The notes: generated from the sequence alone by a model not told the origin. A DNA stretch of 64,000 bases from Thermoanaerobaculia bacterium (GCA_947259925.1 CAMYOG010000041.1:1-64000); one strand, 5' to 3'. Numbered from the stretch's first letter, positions 51,295 to 60,169 are shown. Made by a program: numbers and translations.

Positions 51295-51870
51295 ATGGAG
51301 AAGCGGTTCATCGAGGAGGAGGACCTGCTGCTCGACGCCTACCGGCTGGGGGTGAGGATCTACGAGAGCGGCTTCCGGCCGACCTTCATCCTCGGGATCT
51401 GGAGGGGCGGCAGCTCGGTCGGCATCGCGGTCCAGGAGTGCCTGCAGTACCTCGGGGTCACGACCGACCACATCTCGGTCCGCACCTCGTACCGCGGCAT
51501 GACCAGCTACAAGGCGATGCTCGAGCAGGCGGATGCCATCCGGGTCCACGGTACCCGCTACCTGCTGGAGAATCTGAACGCCGACGACGGCCTGCTGATC
51601 GTCGACGACGTCTATAGCTCGGGCCTCAACGTCAAGGCCGTGATCGATCGACTGGCCCAGCGCACCAAGCGCAACATGCCGCACGATGTCCGGATCGCGG
51701 TGCCCTGGATCCGCCCGGCGAGCAACCGGAGCGGCCGGCTGCCCGACTACTACCTCCACGAGACCGACCAGTGGCTGGTGCTTCCCTGGGAGCTGAACGG
51801 CTTGACCCGCGAGGAGATCTACCGCCACAAGTCCTACCTGCGGCCGGTCTTCGAGGGACTGAGCGACTAG
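51295..51870 (+). CDS. Phosphoribosyltransferase paralogue with altered PRPP loop
   Basis: Protein of 191 aa, the same length as and clearly related to the upstream gene (FILGIWRGGSSVGIAVQECL, HETDQWLVLPWELNG). The PRPP signature reads LLIVDDVYSSGLN instead of the usual DDVFDTGYT: both acidic residues are kept, but the DTG becomes SSG and the closing Thr becomes Asn. This may change phosphate binding, so it could be a regulatory or specialised partner. ATG at 51295, 4 bp after the first gene. The conserved tail of both proteins suggests tandem duplication followed by divergence. Confidence 0.86.
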   Translation: MEKRFIEEEDLLLDAYRLGVRIYESGFRPTFILGIWRGGSSVGIAVQECLQYLGVTTDHISVRTSYRGMTSYKAMLEQADAIRVHGTRYLLENLNADDGLLIVDDVYSSGLNVKAVIDRLAQRTKRNMPHDVRIAVPWIRPASNRSGRLPDYYLHETDQWLVLPWELNGLTREEIYRHKSYLRPVFEGLSD

Positions 51871-51958
51871 TCCCCGCTGCGAGGAATGCCCGCCGGCGGC
51901 GGGCTGGCCGGTCGCGACCCCGCTGCCAAGGAGATCGAGGCCACCCGCTCCGGGTGCC

Positions 51959-52627
51959 TCAGAGATAGAGGTGGATGTCGGCCTGCTCCATGATGGCCAT
52001 GAAGGTCAGGTACTCGACCACGGCCAGGTTCGGGAAGGCCAGCTGATCCTTGGACACCTTGAAGTGCACCATCGACGGTCCGCAGACGTAGAGGCGCGCG
52101 CCGAGCGTCCGTAGCTGCTCGATCTTCTCCTGGGCGGCGAGATGGCCGGTGTCTCGCAGACCCGCGGCGGCGAAGCGGGTGAACGGACGAGCCCACCCCC
52201 GCAGCTTGGGGCTGAAGCCTCTGGCGAGGACCCGGACCGCCGGACCCTGGAAATAGAGGTGGACCTCGATCCCCTCGAGCGCGGCCGCCAGGGCGAAGCC
52301 GAGCGGCGAGAGCAGCTCTTCGAGCCCGTTGTTCGAGATGACCATCGCCAGCTTCTTGTCCTTGGCCTTCCGGGCACGCTTCTCGACCAGGAACTTCAAG
52401 CCCTCGCTGGTCGGTGCGGTCGCGATCAGACGGTGGCCGGTGGCCTCGCACCAGGAGGCGACGTCGGCCCGGAACGGCTCGAAGTCATCGGTCAGGATCT
52501 CCAGGGCCTGCCCGTTCGCCATCTGTTCCAGTCTCCGGTCGGCCTCATAGACCACGAACGTGGTGATGCTCTTGCCGCGAGCGTCCAGGGTGGCCGCGGT
52601 GGTGGAAGTCCCGATCGCCTCGTCCAT
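51959..52627 (-). CDS. TusA-like/DsrE-like fusion without the TusA cysteine
   Basis: Protein of 222 aa. Residues 13-72 resemble TusA (TLDARGKSITTFVVYEAD, GQALEILTDDFEPFRADVAS, WCEATGHRLI), but the Cys-Pro motif expected right after DARG is replaced by KSITTF, so it cannot carry sulfur in the usual way. Residues 92-222 are DsrE/F-like: KLAMVISNNGLEELLSPLGF, GIEVHLYFQGPAVRVLARGF and LYVCGPSMVHFKV, with a Cys near 182 at a place often reactive in DsrE. It could bind or pass a persulfide from a partner, or have lost that activity. ATG at 52627. Confidence 0.8.
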   Translation of the reverse strand: MDEAIGTSTTAATLDARGKSITTFVVYEADRRLEQMANGQALEILTDDFEPFRADVASWCEATGHRLIATAPTSEGLKFLVEKRARKAKDKKLAMVISNNGLEELLSPLGFALAAALEGIEVHLYFQGPAVRVLARGFSPKLRGWARPFTRFAAAGLRDTGHLAAQEKIEQLRTLGARLYVCGPSMVHFKVSKDQLAFPNLAVVEYLTFMAIMEQADIHLYL

Positions 52628-52930
52628 GATGTTGCAGCGTTTCACTCCCACCCGACGCAAGCCACACGCCGATTGACGGATCTGTGACCCACCTGGCGGG
52701 AGAGGGGCGCTGGCGAAAAGCCGTCGATTCGCCTCGCAGAAATCCCGGATTACGAGATCCCGAGACCCTTCCCGAGACATTCTCTGTTTGTTTTCAGCAA
52801 CTTACGTGATGGGTGTCTCTGGAACACAGCTCGCTCCCTCGGGGTGGCAGCCCGTCCGGGCTCACGGGTCGGGCAGGTCGAGGCCCAGCCCCAAGAGGTA
52901 TGAATCAGCTCGAGCGAGAACGACTGAGCG
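52628..52930. other. Intergenic stretch, leader of the TusA/DsrE gene
   Basis: No supported gene. It must contain the promoter of the minus-strand gene that starts at 52627; a GTG in frame lies just upstream of its ATG. No clear motif was found. Confidence 0.35.
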
Positions 52931-53095
52931 GTCTACCTCTTCTTCGTCGTCCTCGACGCCCACTTCTCGCTCCGGTTGGTCGATCTCCGCCGGGCCTGCA
53001 AGTCACGCCGCTGGCGAGCGATCTACGGCTGGCTCCTGGCCACGACCCTGCGCGAGGTCCTGGAGTCGGACGACCTGGCCGTGCCGGTCAACTAA
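52931..53095 (+). pseudogene. Short 3' gene remnant
   Basis: A frame of 54 codons, VYLFFVVLDAHFSLRLVDLR then RACKSRRWRAIYGWLLATTL, with coherent amino-acid composition, begins directly after a stop and has no start codon or ribosome site. It ends at TAA 53093-53095. It looks like the end of a deleted gene, possibly membrane associated. Family unknown. Confidence 0.3.
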
Positions 53096-53134
53096 TCGCA
53101 GCGATTCGACCGGAAATTCCGTAGAATCAGTCAG

Positions 53135-54043
53135 ATGCTCGCGTCGAAGGGGTCTCCTTTCCTGGCCGTCATCGTCCTCGTCCTGGTGGCGGCGCCGGCG
53201 GCTCCGTACGAGACCGATCAGTACAGTGGGCGCCAGAACGAGGTCGAAGACGCGGTCGAGCTGCTGAACCACCGTGTCAATCAGGCGCTGGAGACGATCG
53301 CCGGCGAATGGCGCGGTCCGGCGGACCGGGGACGATTCGCCCGCCGGGTCTACAGCCGCCTCGGCGGCCGGCACTGGGTCGATCGTCTGGAGCGTTGGGC
53401 GATTCGCAGCCCCGAGGTCGAGAAGGTCTCGATGGCGCGGCGCAAGAGCGTGTACAGCGGGCTGCCGTTCTGGGCGCGGCGGGCGAACTTCTTCTTCGGT
53501 GTCGGTCCGACGATCCGGGTCAACGGGGTCCTGGTCGGGACCGACAAGCTCGGGCACTTCATCTCTCAGGGGTGGAAGTACCACCGGCGCCACCTACGCG
53601 GCTACCCGACGGAACGGGTCGTCCGGCTGGGGGTCAGGAACGAGGCGGGCATCTTCGGCTCGCCGACCACCGGGACTTTCTCGAACGCCGATCTGGTGGC
53701 CAACTACGAGGGCTTCCGCTTCTACCTGAGCCTCTTCGGGGGTGACGAGGAAACCGGCAAGCCGGCGATCGTGACCTGGGAAGGAGGGCGCGCGCGCCTC
53801 CAGCGGCCGTTCGACTTCCGCGACCACGTCAACGACTACTGGGACGAAGCCCTCAACCCGAACCGGTACGACGCGCTGCTCAGAACACCCATGCTGGTCC
53901 GCCTGAGGGAGCTCTGCGTGGAGTATCAGAGCACCCCGGAGAGCTACATCTCGGCCGACGACGAGGAGCTGCGGCTGCGCTACCGCCACCTCGGCCTGCG
54001 CGACGGCACCAGCCACCGGATGGACCGCGTCTGCTCGGGTTGA
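53135..54043 (+). CDS. Exported protein with DUF2279-like TDKLGHF motif
   Basis: Protein of 302 aa with a signal peptide (FLAVIVLVLVAAPAAP, about 9-25). A helical region with ELLNHRVNQALETIAGEW follows. The core has GVLVGTDKLGHFISQGWKYH near 135, then NEAGIFGSPTTGTFSNADLV and ANYEGFRFYLSLFGG, which is the pattern of DUF2279-like envelope proteins (TDKxxHF, SxxDxxANxxGxxF). The His and Asp residues in these motifs are conserved-looking and might form a site, but no activity is known for the family. Likely periplasmic or attached to the outer membrane. ATG at 53135. Confidence 0.62.
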   Translation: MLASKGSPFLAVIVLVLVAAPAAPYETDQYSGRQNEVEDAVELLNHRVNQALETIAGEWRGPADRGRFARRVYSRLGGRHWVDRLERWAIRSPEVEKVSMARRKSVYSGLPFWARRANFFFGVGPTIRVNGVLVGTDKLGHFISQGWKYHRRHLRGYPTERVVRLGVRNEAGIFGSPTTGTFSNADLVANYEGFRFYLSLFGGDEETGKPAIVTWEGGRARLQRPFDFRDHVNDYWDEALNPNRYDALLRTPMLVRLRELCVEYQSTPESYISADDEELRLRYRHLGLRDGTSHRMDRVCSG

Positions 54044-54088
54044 GCGAGCGGTCGATCCATCGCTCGACGAGATTGCGATCGGGCCGGT

Positions 54089-55138
54089 CTACCAGCGCAG
54101 TCCGAAGAGTGCGTTGACGCGGGTGATCTCGAGATCGATCTGCTTGTCGAACTTCTCGCGCAGGGCCAGCGTCTCGTCCAGGCTGCGGTCTTGCGCCTCG
54201 CTCAAGGCGTCGGCCCGAATGGTGCGAAAGCCGGCGCCGGCGACCAGGTCGTGCTTCTTCGAGATCGGCCACTCGAACATCGCTCTGGCGTCCCAGCTGT
54301 CGTAGTCGACGTCGATGTCTTTCTCGTTGCGCGAGCTGATTCCGAGGTCGCCCGAGGAGCCACGGAATTCGAAGATCGAATAACCACCCTGGAAGACCAG
54401 GCTCACCGGCAGGCCCGAGTGCTCGGCGACCTGGACCCGGACCTCGCCGCCGAGGCCGGCTTCGGGCACGAAGGCGGTCGCCCCGCCCGTGCTGCGCCCA
54501 CCCTGGACATAGTCGCGCGCCGGGTTCTCGTACTGGATCACGCCGTACGCCGGGCCGGCGTTGACGTCGAGGTCGCCGACGAAACTGAACAGGCCGAGAC
54601 TGAGCCAGGGGACGAACTGGGCCTTGCCGCCCGGATTGATGGTGACCGGGGTGATCAGCGTCCTGCCGCCCAGCACCAGAGCGTCGAGCTCGGCGAAGTA
54701 GGGGGCCCCCTGCTCGATCTGTTGGTACTCGAACGGCCGGCCCTCGAACATCACCTCTTCGACGCCGAGGTAGAAGTCGCGCGACGCGAGCCCCTGGGCT
54801 TCGGCGCGCATGATGCTCCCCTCCACCTGTAGCGTGACCCATTTCCACATGTACTCGAAGCCGAGGCCGTAGGTGACGTCCTCGGTTCGCAGCCCGATTT
54901 CCTCGAACGAGAACGACTCGGCACCGGCGCGAGGATCCCGCTCTCCGGTCACCTCGAACAGGCGCCGGGTGGTCTCGTTGACGAACCCGTCGAGAGTGGA
55001 GACCTCGCCGATCAGAGCTTCGAGCTGCGAGCGCTTGCCGGGGTCGAAGACCCGACCCTTGGTGACGCCGAGGGCCGGCGTGGCGGTGAGCGAGGCGACG
55101 GCGAAGACCGTCCCCAGGGCGAGTGCGAGGCGTGACAT
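54089..55138 (-). CDS. Outer-membrane beta-barrel-like protein
   Basis: Protein of 349 aa with a signal peptide (MSRLALALGTVFAVASLTAT, cleaved near ALGVT). Helical-looking residues 30-80 (LEALIGEVSTLDGFVNETTR) are followed by many amphipathic strands: VTYGLGFEYMWKWVTLQVEG, KAQFVPWLSLGLFSFVGDLD, NEKDIDVDYDSWDARAMFEW and KKHDLVAGAGFRTIRADAL. The C-terminus is NALFGLRW, with a final aromatic Trp as in barrel proteins. ATG at 55138. Likely in the outer membrane with a short helical plug or coil at the N-terminus; function unknown. Confidence 0.7.
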   Translation of the reverse strand: MSRLALALGTVFAVASLTATPALGVTKGRVFDPGKRSQLEALIGEVSTLDGFVNETTRRLFEVTGERDPRAGAESFSFEEIGLRTEDVTYGLGFEYMWKWVTLQVEGSIMRAEAQGLASRDFYLGVEEVMFEGRPFEYQQIEQGAPYFAELDALVLGGRTLITPVTINPGGKAQFVPWLSLGLFSFVGDLDVNAGPAYGVIQYENPARDYVQGGRSTGGATAFVPEAGLGGEVRVQVAEHSGLPVSLVFQGGYSIFEFRGSSGDLGISSRNEKDIDVDYDSWDARAMFEWPISKKHDLVAGAGFRTIRADALSEAQDRSLDETLALREKFDKQIDLEITRVNALFGLRW

Positions 55139-55300
55139 GTGTGCCCCCTTTTCGGTTCGGACCTCGCGGTCACGCTATGCGTGGGCCCGGACACCGACAG
55201 TGAAGTCGGTCACAGGTCGATCTGTATACTGCCGCTCTCCAGTCAGCTCGGCCATGAAAGGAGGGCGGCCGCCCTCCCGGCGCGGACGGCGTGCCCAGCG

Positions 55301-55582
55301 ATGAGCGGAGAACGAACCGATTCGCCCGATGTCCTCTTCGGTCTCGAGGTGGTGACCCTGATCGGCCTGACCCTGGTCAGGGTCGGGATGATCACGATGG
55401 CAGGAGGGCCCGCAGCGCGAGCGGACGGGACGTTCGGGAGCAAGCAGAACCTCGCTCTCGCCGGGCTGGTCCTGATCATCATCGTGGTCCTGAACCGGAG
55501 CCGGAACCTTTTCCAGTCGGGCATCGCCACCGGCGGCCTGATCGCGATCGTGCTGAACCTGGTGCTGCCGGGCGAGCGGTAG
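55301..55582 (+). pseudogene. C-terminal fragment of a uracil-xanthine permease
   Basis: A 93-codon frame from ATG 55301 encodes NLALAGLVLIIIVVLNRSRN and then LFQSGIATGGLIAIVLNLVL with a PGER end, matching the last two helices of NCS2 (UraA-type) permeases, which normally have 12-14 helices and more than 400 residues. The front part is missing. It may be translated as a small membrane protein, but transport is impossible. A -10-like TATACT lies at 55225-55230. Confidence 0.5.
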
Positions 55583-55660
55583 ACCGGGACCGGGTCGACG
55601 CCGGCTGCCGTGATGGTTCCGTGAGATCTACTCGGTAAGCTAGCGCCGAGGCGAGCACCG

Positions 55661-56386
55661 GTGCACAGGGTACTGATCATCGAGGACGACCGGGACATCG
55701 CCATCCTGGTCCGTCTTCACCTCGAGGAGCTCGGTTGCCAGGTCGAGATCGAAGCCGACGGAGAAGCCGGTCTGGAGCTCGCGGCGAGCGGTGTGTACGA
55801 TCTATTGATCCTCGATCTGATGCTGCCGACCCTCGGTGGGCTCGAGATATGCCGTCGCTTGCGCTCGAGCTCGGACTACATCCCGATTCTGATGCTGACG
55901 GCCAAGACCACCGAGCTCGATCGGGTGCTGGGCCTGGAGATCGGTGCCGACGACTATCTGACGAAGCCGTTCAGCGTGCTCGAGCTCGTGGCCCGGGTCA
56001 AGGCCCTCTTCCGGCGGATGGAGGCGCTGCGCGAGGGCGCCGACGGCCGGGGGCAAGGTCGCATCGAGCTCGAGGGTCTTTCGATTGACGAAGGCAGGCG
56101 CGCGGTGAGTGTCCGGGGTCGGAGGGTCGGGCTGACGGCCAAGGAGTTCGACCTGCTGTACTACTTCGCCAGTCATCCGGGCAGGGTCTTTTCCCGGTCC
56201 CAGCTTCTCGATCAGGTCTGGGGCTACGGCCACGACGGGTACGAGCACACCGTCAATTCGCACATCAACCGGCTGCGCGCGAAGATCGAAGAAGATCCGT
56301 CGGAGCCACGTCTGATTCTCACGGTCTGGGGGGTCGGCTACCGGTTCACCGAGAGCCTGGTCGACACCGGAGCCGAGCCGTGCTGA
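55661..56386 (+). CDS. OmpR-family response regulator
   Basis: Two-component response regulator of 241 aa. Receiver domain (2-118): the acidic pair is in VLIIEDDRDIAIL, the phosphorylated Asp in DLLILDLMLPTLGG near 52, and the Lys in DDYLTKPFSVLELV near 104. The C-terminal winged helix (about 135-235) has VGLTAKEFDLLYYFASHPGR and GYEHTVNSHINRLRAKIEED, as in OmpR/PhoB DNA binders. It is GTG-initiated, and its end overlaps the kinase start by 7 bp, so both come from one transcript. Targets unknown; the Spondin_N gene downstream is a candidate. Confidence 0.94.
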   Translation: MHRVLIIEDDRDIAILVRLHLEELGCQVEIEADGEAGLELAASGVYDLLILDLMLPTLGGLEICRRLRSSSDYIPILMLTAKTTELDRVLGLEIGADDYLTKPFSVLELVARVKALFRRMEALREGADGRGQGRIELEGLSIDEGRRAVSVRGRRVGLTAKEFDLLYYFASHPGRVFSRSQLLDQVWGYGHDGYEHTVNSHINRLRAKIEEDPSEPRLILTVWGVGYRFTESLVDTGAEPC

Positions 56387-57873
56387 GCAGTCTCTACGGC
56401 AAGCTGGCAGTGGTGCTGGTGGTGCTGCTCCTGCTACTGGGCGCGGCCTTCGCCATCGGCACGCTGCTTTCCAGCCGAGCCTTCTTCGCGGAGATCAACC
56501 AGGGCCTCCACCGCGACCTGGCGACCCATCTGGTCAAGGAATCCCTGCCGATCAGTGACGGCGAGATTCAGCCCGAGGCCCTCGATCACATCTTCCACAT
56601 GCTGATGGTCGTGAACCCCAGCATCGAGGTCTACCTGCTCGATGCCCAGGGGACGATTCTCGAGTTCGACGCCCCGCCGGGAGCCGTCGTGCGCGAAGCC
56701 GTCGACCTGGGACCGGTGGCGGAGTTCCTCGAGGCCGACAGCGTCCTGCCGATCTGGGGCGACGACCCACGCGACCCCGAGCGGCAGAGGGTCTTCTCGG
56801 TGGCGCCGGTCGGTACGGGAGCCACGCTGGACGGCTACCTGTACGTGGTGCTCGGAGGCGAGCAGCTCGACTCGGCGATCCGGATGGTGCGCACGAGCCA
56901 TGAGCTGCGCCTGGCGCTCGGCGCTCTCGCTGCGGTGCTGCTCTTCGGTCTCCTGTCGGGCCTCGTCTCGTTCGCCCTCATCACGCGGCGAGTTCGCAGG
57001 CTCGATCGGAGGATGAAAGTGTTTCGCGAGAGCGAGTTCGTCGCCGTGCCGGATCCGGTCGCGGCAGCCGGCGGCGGCGAGGACGAGCTGGCGCGGCTGG
57101 AGAGCACCTTCCAGGAGATGGCGGAGCGTCTCGCCGGTCAGCTGGAGGAGCTACGGCGAACCGATCAGCTCCGCCGCGAGCTCATCGCCAACGTCTCGCA
57201 CGATCTGAGAACGCCGCTCACCTCCCTTCGGGGATACCTCGAGACGCTACGCGTCATGCCCGAGCTCGAGCCCGACCAGCGCCGAGACCACCTCGAGACC
57301 GCTCTCCGGCAGACTCGGCATCTCGGCCGCCTCGTGAACGAGCTGCTCGAGCTCGCGCGTCTCGATTCGGCCACGATCGAGATGCGTCGTGAGCCGCTGG
57401 CGCTCAACGAGCTGGTGCAGGACGTCGTGCAGGAGTTTCAGCTGGTCGCCGGGGAGCGAACCGTCGAGCTGGACGCCGAGCTGCCCAAGGGACTGGCCAT
57501 CGTCGACGGCGATGTCGGGCTGATCTCCCGAGCGCTGGAGAACCTGATCGAGAACGGGCTTCGCCATACTCCGGAAGGCGGCCGCGTCGCGGTGCGTGTG
57601 CTGCAGCAGGGGGAGCGGGTGGGTGTGAGGGTCGAGGACACCGGCTGCGGGATCGCGAGCGAAGACCTGCCCCGGATCTTCGACCGCTTCTACCGCAGCT
57701 CCTCGGACAGCCCCGCCGGTACCGGCCTCGGCCTGGCGATCACCAAACGAATCGTCGAGCTCCATGGCTCGAGCATCCAGGTCGAGAGCCGACCGGGTGA
57801 GGGCTCGATCTTCTCGTTCAGCCTGCCGGTTCCCGCCGACGAGGCCGCCGGCAGCCCACCGGCCGTTTCGTGA
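56380..57873 (+). CDS. Sensor histidine kinase
   Basis: Membrane sensor kinase of 497 aa. Two transmembrane helices (LAVVLVVLLLLLGAAFAIG near 8; LALGALAAVLLFGLLSGLVS near 175) flank a periplasmic sensor region (about 30-170). A HAMP linker follows. HisKA has ELIANVSHDLRTPLTSLRGY with the phospho-His near residue 275. The ATPase has ENLIENGLRHTP (N box), VEDTGCGIASEDLPRIFDRF (G1/F) and SPAGTGLGLAITKRI (G2). All boxes are intact. GTG at 56380 overlaps the regulator by 7 bp. The ligand is unknown; the partner is the regulator at 55661-56386. Confidence 0.94.
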   Translation: MLSSLYGKLAVVLVVLLLLLGAAFAIGTLLSSRAFFAEINQGLHRDLATHLVKESLPISDGEIQPEALDHIFHMLMVVNPSIEVYLLDAQGTILEFDAPPGAVVREAVDLGPVAEFLEADSVLPIWGDDPRDPERQRVFSVAPVGTGATLDGYLYVVLGGEQLDSAIRMVRTSHELRLALGALAAVLLFGLLSGLVSFALITRRVRRLDRRMKVFRESEFVAVPDPVAAAGGGEDELARLESTFQEMAERLAGQLEELRRTDQLRRELIANVSHDLRTPLTSLRGYLETLRVMPELEPDQRRDHLETALRQTRHLGRLVNELLELARLDSATIEMRREPLALNELVQDVVQEFQLVAGERTVELDAELPKGLAIVDGDVGLISRALENLIENGLRHTPEGGRVAVRVLQQGERVGVRVEDTGCGIASEDLPRIFDRFYRSSSDSPAGTGLGLAITKRIVELHGSSIQVESRPGEGSIFSFSLPVPADEAAGSPPAVS

Positions 57874-57973
57874 CAGAAAAGTGAAGCTTCCTTGATGGTC
57901 GCGTGACGTGGTCCGGCGATCCTCCCGTCGGACCGGCCAGGAGGTCGGTCGAACCCAAAGGAGGATTCCTACC

Positions 57974-58606
57974 ATGTCCGGCATCAAGCGCTTCTCTCTC
58001 GTAATGGCCCTTCTCGTCATCGCCCTGGCCGCCACATCGGCCGCGGCCGAAGCTCAATGGCGAATCACGATCACCAACGCCACGGGGAATCAGATCATCT
58101 CGCCGCCGATCGTCGTATCGCACAGTAGCGCCGCGGATCTCTGGGAGGTCGGCGACCCGGCGCTCGACGAGATCGCCGCCGTCGCCGAGGACGCCGACGC
58201 GAGCGGCCTGCTGGCGCTGCTCGGCACGATACCCGCGGTGACCGACTTCGCGATCGCGGACGGGGTCCTGCTGCCGGGCGATTCGGTCACTCTGGAGATC
58301 GCCGCCGGCGCCCGCCTCTCGGCGCTCGGCATGCTGGTGACCACTAACGACACCTTCTTCGGCCTCGACTCCGCGCGGGTTCGCCGCGGTGCGAGCGTCT
58401 ACGCCCCCGCCTACGACGCGGGCAGCGAGCGCAACACCCAGCGCTGCGCCCACATCCCGGGTCCTCCTTGCGGTAATGAAGGGGTACGGGTGACGAATGG
58501 TGCCGAGGGCTTCGTTCACATCTCGCCCGGCATCTTCAAGGGTGGCAACCTGCGGCCGCGCGACTTCGGCTGGGACAACCCGGTCGTCAAGATCACGGTC
58601 GACTAG
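57974..58606 (+). CDS. Exported Spondin_N domain protein
   Basis: Protein of 210 aa with a signal peptide (LVMALLVIALAATSAAA, cleaved near AEAQW, about residue 27). The remaining part is Spondin_N: QWRITITNATGNQIISPPIV, LPGDSVTLEIAAGARLSALG, MLVTTNDTFFGLDSARV and VYAPAYDAGSERNTQ, ending in NPVVKITVD. Two cysteines (CAHIPGPPC) lie in a loop near 160. An AAAGGAGG site precedes the ATG at 57974. Bacterial Spondin_N proteins are secreted and of unknown function. It is 100 bp behind the two-component genes in the same orientation. Confidence 0.87.
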   Translation: MSGIKRFSLVMALLVIALAATSAAAEAQWRITITNATGNQIISPPIVVSHSSAADLWEVGDPALDEIAAVAEDADASGLLALLGTIPAVTDFAIADGVLLPGDSVTLEIAAGARLSALGMLVTTNDTFFGLDSARVRRGASVYAPAYDAGSERNTQRCAHIPGPPCGNEGVRVTNGAEGFVHISPGIFKGGNLRPRDFGWDNPVVKITVD

Positions 58607-58635
58607 ACTCTCGGGCTCGTTCGCGGGACGAGCTC

Positions 58636-58670
58636 GGCCGGCTCGGGGGAGGCCCCGCCCTCTCCCGGCC
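58636..58670. terminator. Hairpin between convergent genes
   Basis: GGCCGG at 58636-58641 pairs with CCGGCC at 58665-58670, and the interior GGGGGAGG and CCCTCTCC can pair partly. It lies between the convergent Spondin_N and PQQ-like genes. No T-run is present. Confidence 0.4.
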
Positions 58671-58682
58671 TGCTGGTCGTGG

Positions 58683-59972
58683 CTACTTGGCCGCCGGCTC
58701 GTCGCCGCCCTGCTGTTGCCACCGGAAGACCGCGACCGCGTTCAACTCACGCACCACGATCTCGTTGCCGCTGACTGCCAGATGCGCCCAGGTAGGTTGG
58801 CTGCCGACCTGCTTCGTGTCGAGCAGCTCGAAGCGCTCGGGGGTCGCACGCACCAGACGCAGATCGCCGTCTTCTCCCAGGGTGAGCAGCTTGTCCTGTT
58901 GGGCCACTAGACTCGAGTACTTGCCGAGCGGCGGTGAGGCCCAGCGCTCCATACCGGTCTCCAGATCGAGACAGATGAGCCGCCCGCTCCCGAGGTGGAG
59001 GTAGGCATGGCCGTCGACCACCACCGGGCTCGACATATAGCCCGGGCTCTTGTGGGTCCAGACCTCCGTCGACCGGAGATCGTCGGCCGAGCCGCTGATC
59101 GAGTAGTAGTAGGTCTTGTTCTTGTAGGTGCTGGTCAGGATCGAATTGCCGTGAACGGCGGGAGTCAAGATGTTCATGCCGCGAAAACTGGGCACGGGCT
59201 GGGTCCAGAGCACCTCGCCGTCCTCGGGGTCGAGGCCGTGAAGCGCCAGGCGGGTCTGCACGACCAACTGCTCTCTGCCGGCCAGCGAGGCGAACATCGG
59301 TGAGGAGAACGCACCGCTCATCATGATGTCGCCGGAGCTCTCCAGGCTGCGCCAGACGGTCGCGCCGGACTCCTTGTCGAGCTTGACCAGCGAGTTGGCC
59401 GCCTGTACGTAGACGTGCTCTCCGGTAACCAGAGGCGAGCTGGCGAATCCGAAGTCGGGCACCTTGGTACCGAATCGCTTCGGGAAGTCCACTCGCCATA
59501 GCTCGCGGCCGGTCTCACCCTCGAGCTTGACCAGAACCTCTTCCATCCCGCCGACGTAGAGCGCCTCACCGTCGTAGGCCGGAGTCGAGCGGATCCACTC
59601 CCCGTTCGCCGCGGCGAAGAAGGGGACCTTGCCGTTCGCCTCCCAGGAGATCCGCCAGAGCTCGCGGCCGGTCGACCGCTCCAGTGCGCGAACCGCCTCC
59701 CGGCTGTTATCGATCGTTTCGGTGACGAAGACCCGGTCACCGCTGACGATCGGCCCGGAGTAGCTTGCTCCGAGCTCGACTCTCCAGACCGGAGCCAGAT
59801 GCGTCAGGTCGTCGGGCCAGTCGGCGCCGGCGACGACGCCGTCGCGGGACGGGCCGCGCCATTGATTCCAGACGCTCTGCGAGAGCGGATCGTTCGCGGC
59901 AGCAGGCGAGGAGATCATTAGAGCGGTCAGTAGGGCGACGAGTGCGGCCGGAACTCGAGCCGTCGAATACAT
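58683..59972 (-). CDS. Exported PQQ-binding-like beta-propeller protein
   Basis: Protein of 429 aa with a signal peptide (VPAALVALLTALMISSPAAA, about 7-26). WNQWRGPSRDGVVAGADWPD is the typical opening of this propeller family. Repeats follow, each with a GxxLWR-like turn: ALERSTGRELWRISWEANGK, KLEGETGRELWRVDFPKRFG, GLDPEDGEVLWTQPVPSFRG and CLDLETGMERWASPPLGKYS. No dehydrogenase catalytic residues are evident. It is periplasmic, related to BamB-like and PQQ-like scaffold proteins. It is related to the proteins at 38313-40061 and 62883-64000. Confidence 0.87.
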   Translation of the reverse strand: MYSTARVPAALVALLTALMISSPAAANDPLSQSVWNQWRGPSRDGVVAGADWPDDLTHLAPVWRVELGASYSGPIVSGDRVFVTETIDNSREAVRALERSTGRELWRISWEANGKVPFFAAANGEWIRSTPAYDGEALYVGGMEEVLVKLEGETGRELWRVDFPKRFGTKVPDFGFASSPLVTGEHVYVQAANSLVKLDKESGATVWRSLESSGDIMMSGAFSSPMFASLAGREQLVVQTRLALHGLDPEDGEVLWTQPVPSFRGMNILTPAVHGNSILTSTYKNKTYYYSISGSADDLRSTEVWTHKSPGYMSSPVVVDGHAYLHLGSGRLICLDLETGMERWASPPLGKYSSLVAQQDKLLTLGEDGDLRLVRATPERFELLDTKQVGSQPTWAHLAVSGNEIVVRELNAVAVFRWQQQGGDEPAAK

Positions 59973-60169
59973 GGAGCGGTCCTTTCCTAGGGTTGCTGTC
60001 GGATTCGCTCGGCTGAGGGCGTCGGTTGCGAGAGGGGGTGTCGGCTATCGCCCTTTCGAGCCAATCGTGGTCGGGCTCAGGGCGGGGATATCTGGCCCGC
60101 CGAGCTGGCAACGTCGTCGTCCGAAAAGCCCGGCATCCAAACCGGGCTCCGAGGCGATACCGTAGGCGG

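Noticed and set aside
58683-59972. PQQ-dependent alcohol dehydrogenase
   Set aside because: Only propeller repeats are present; no catalytic or heme motifs.
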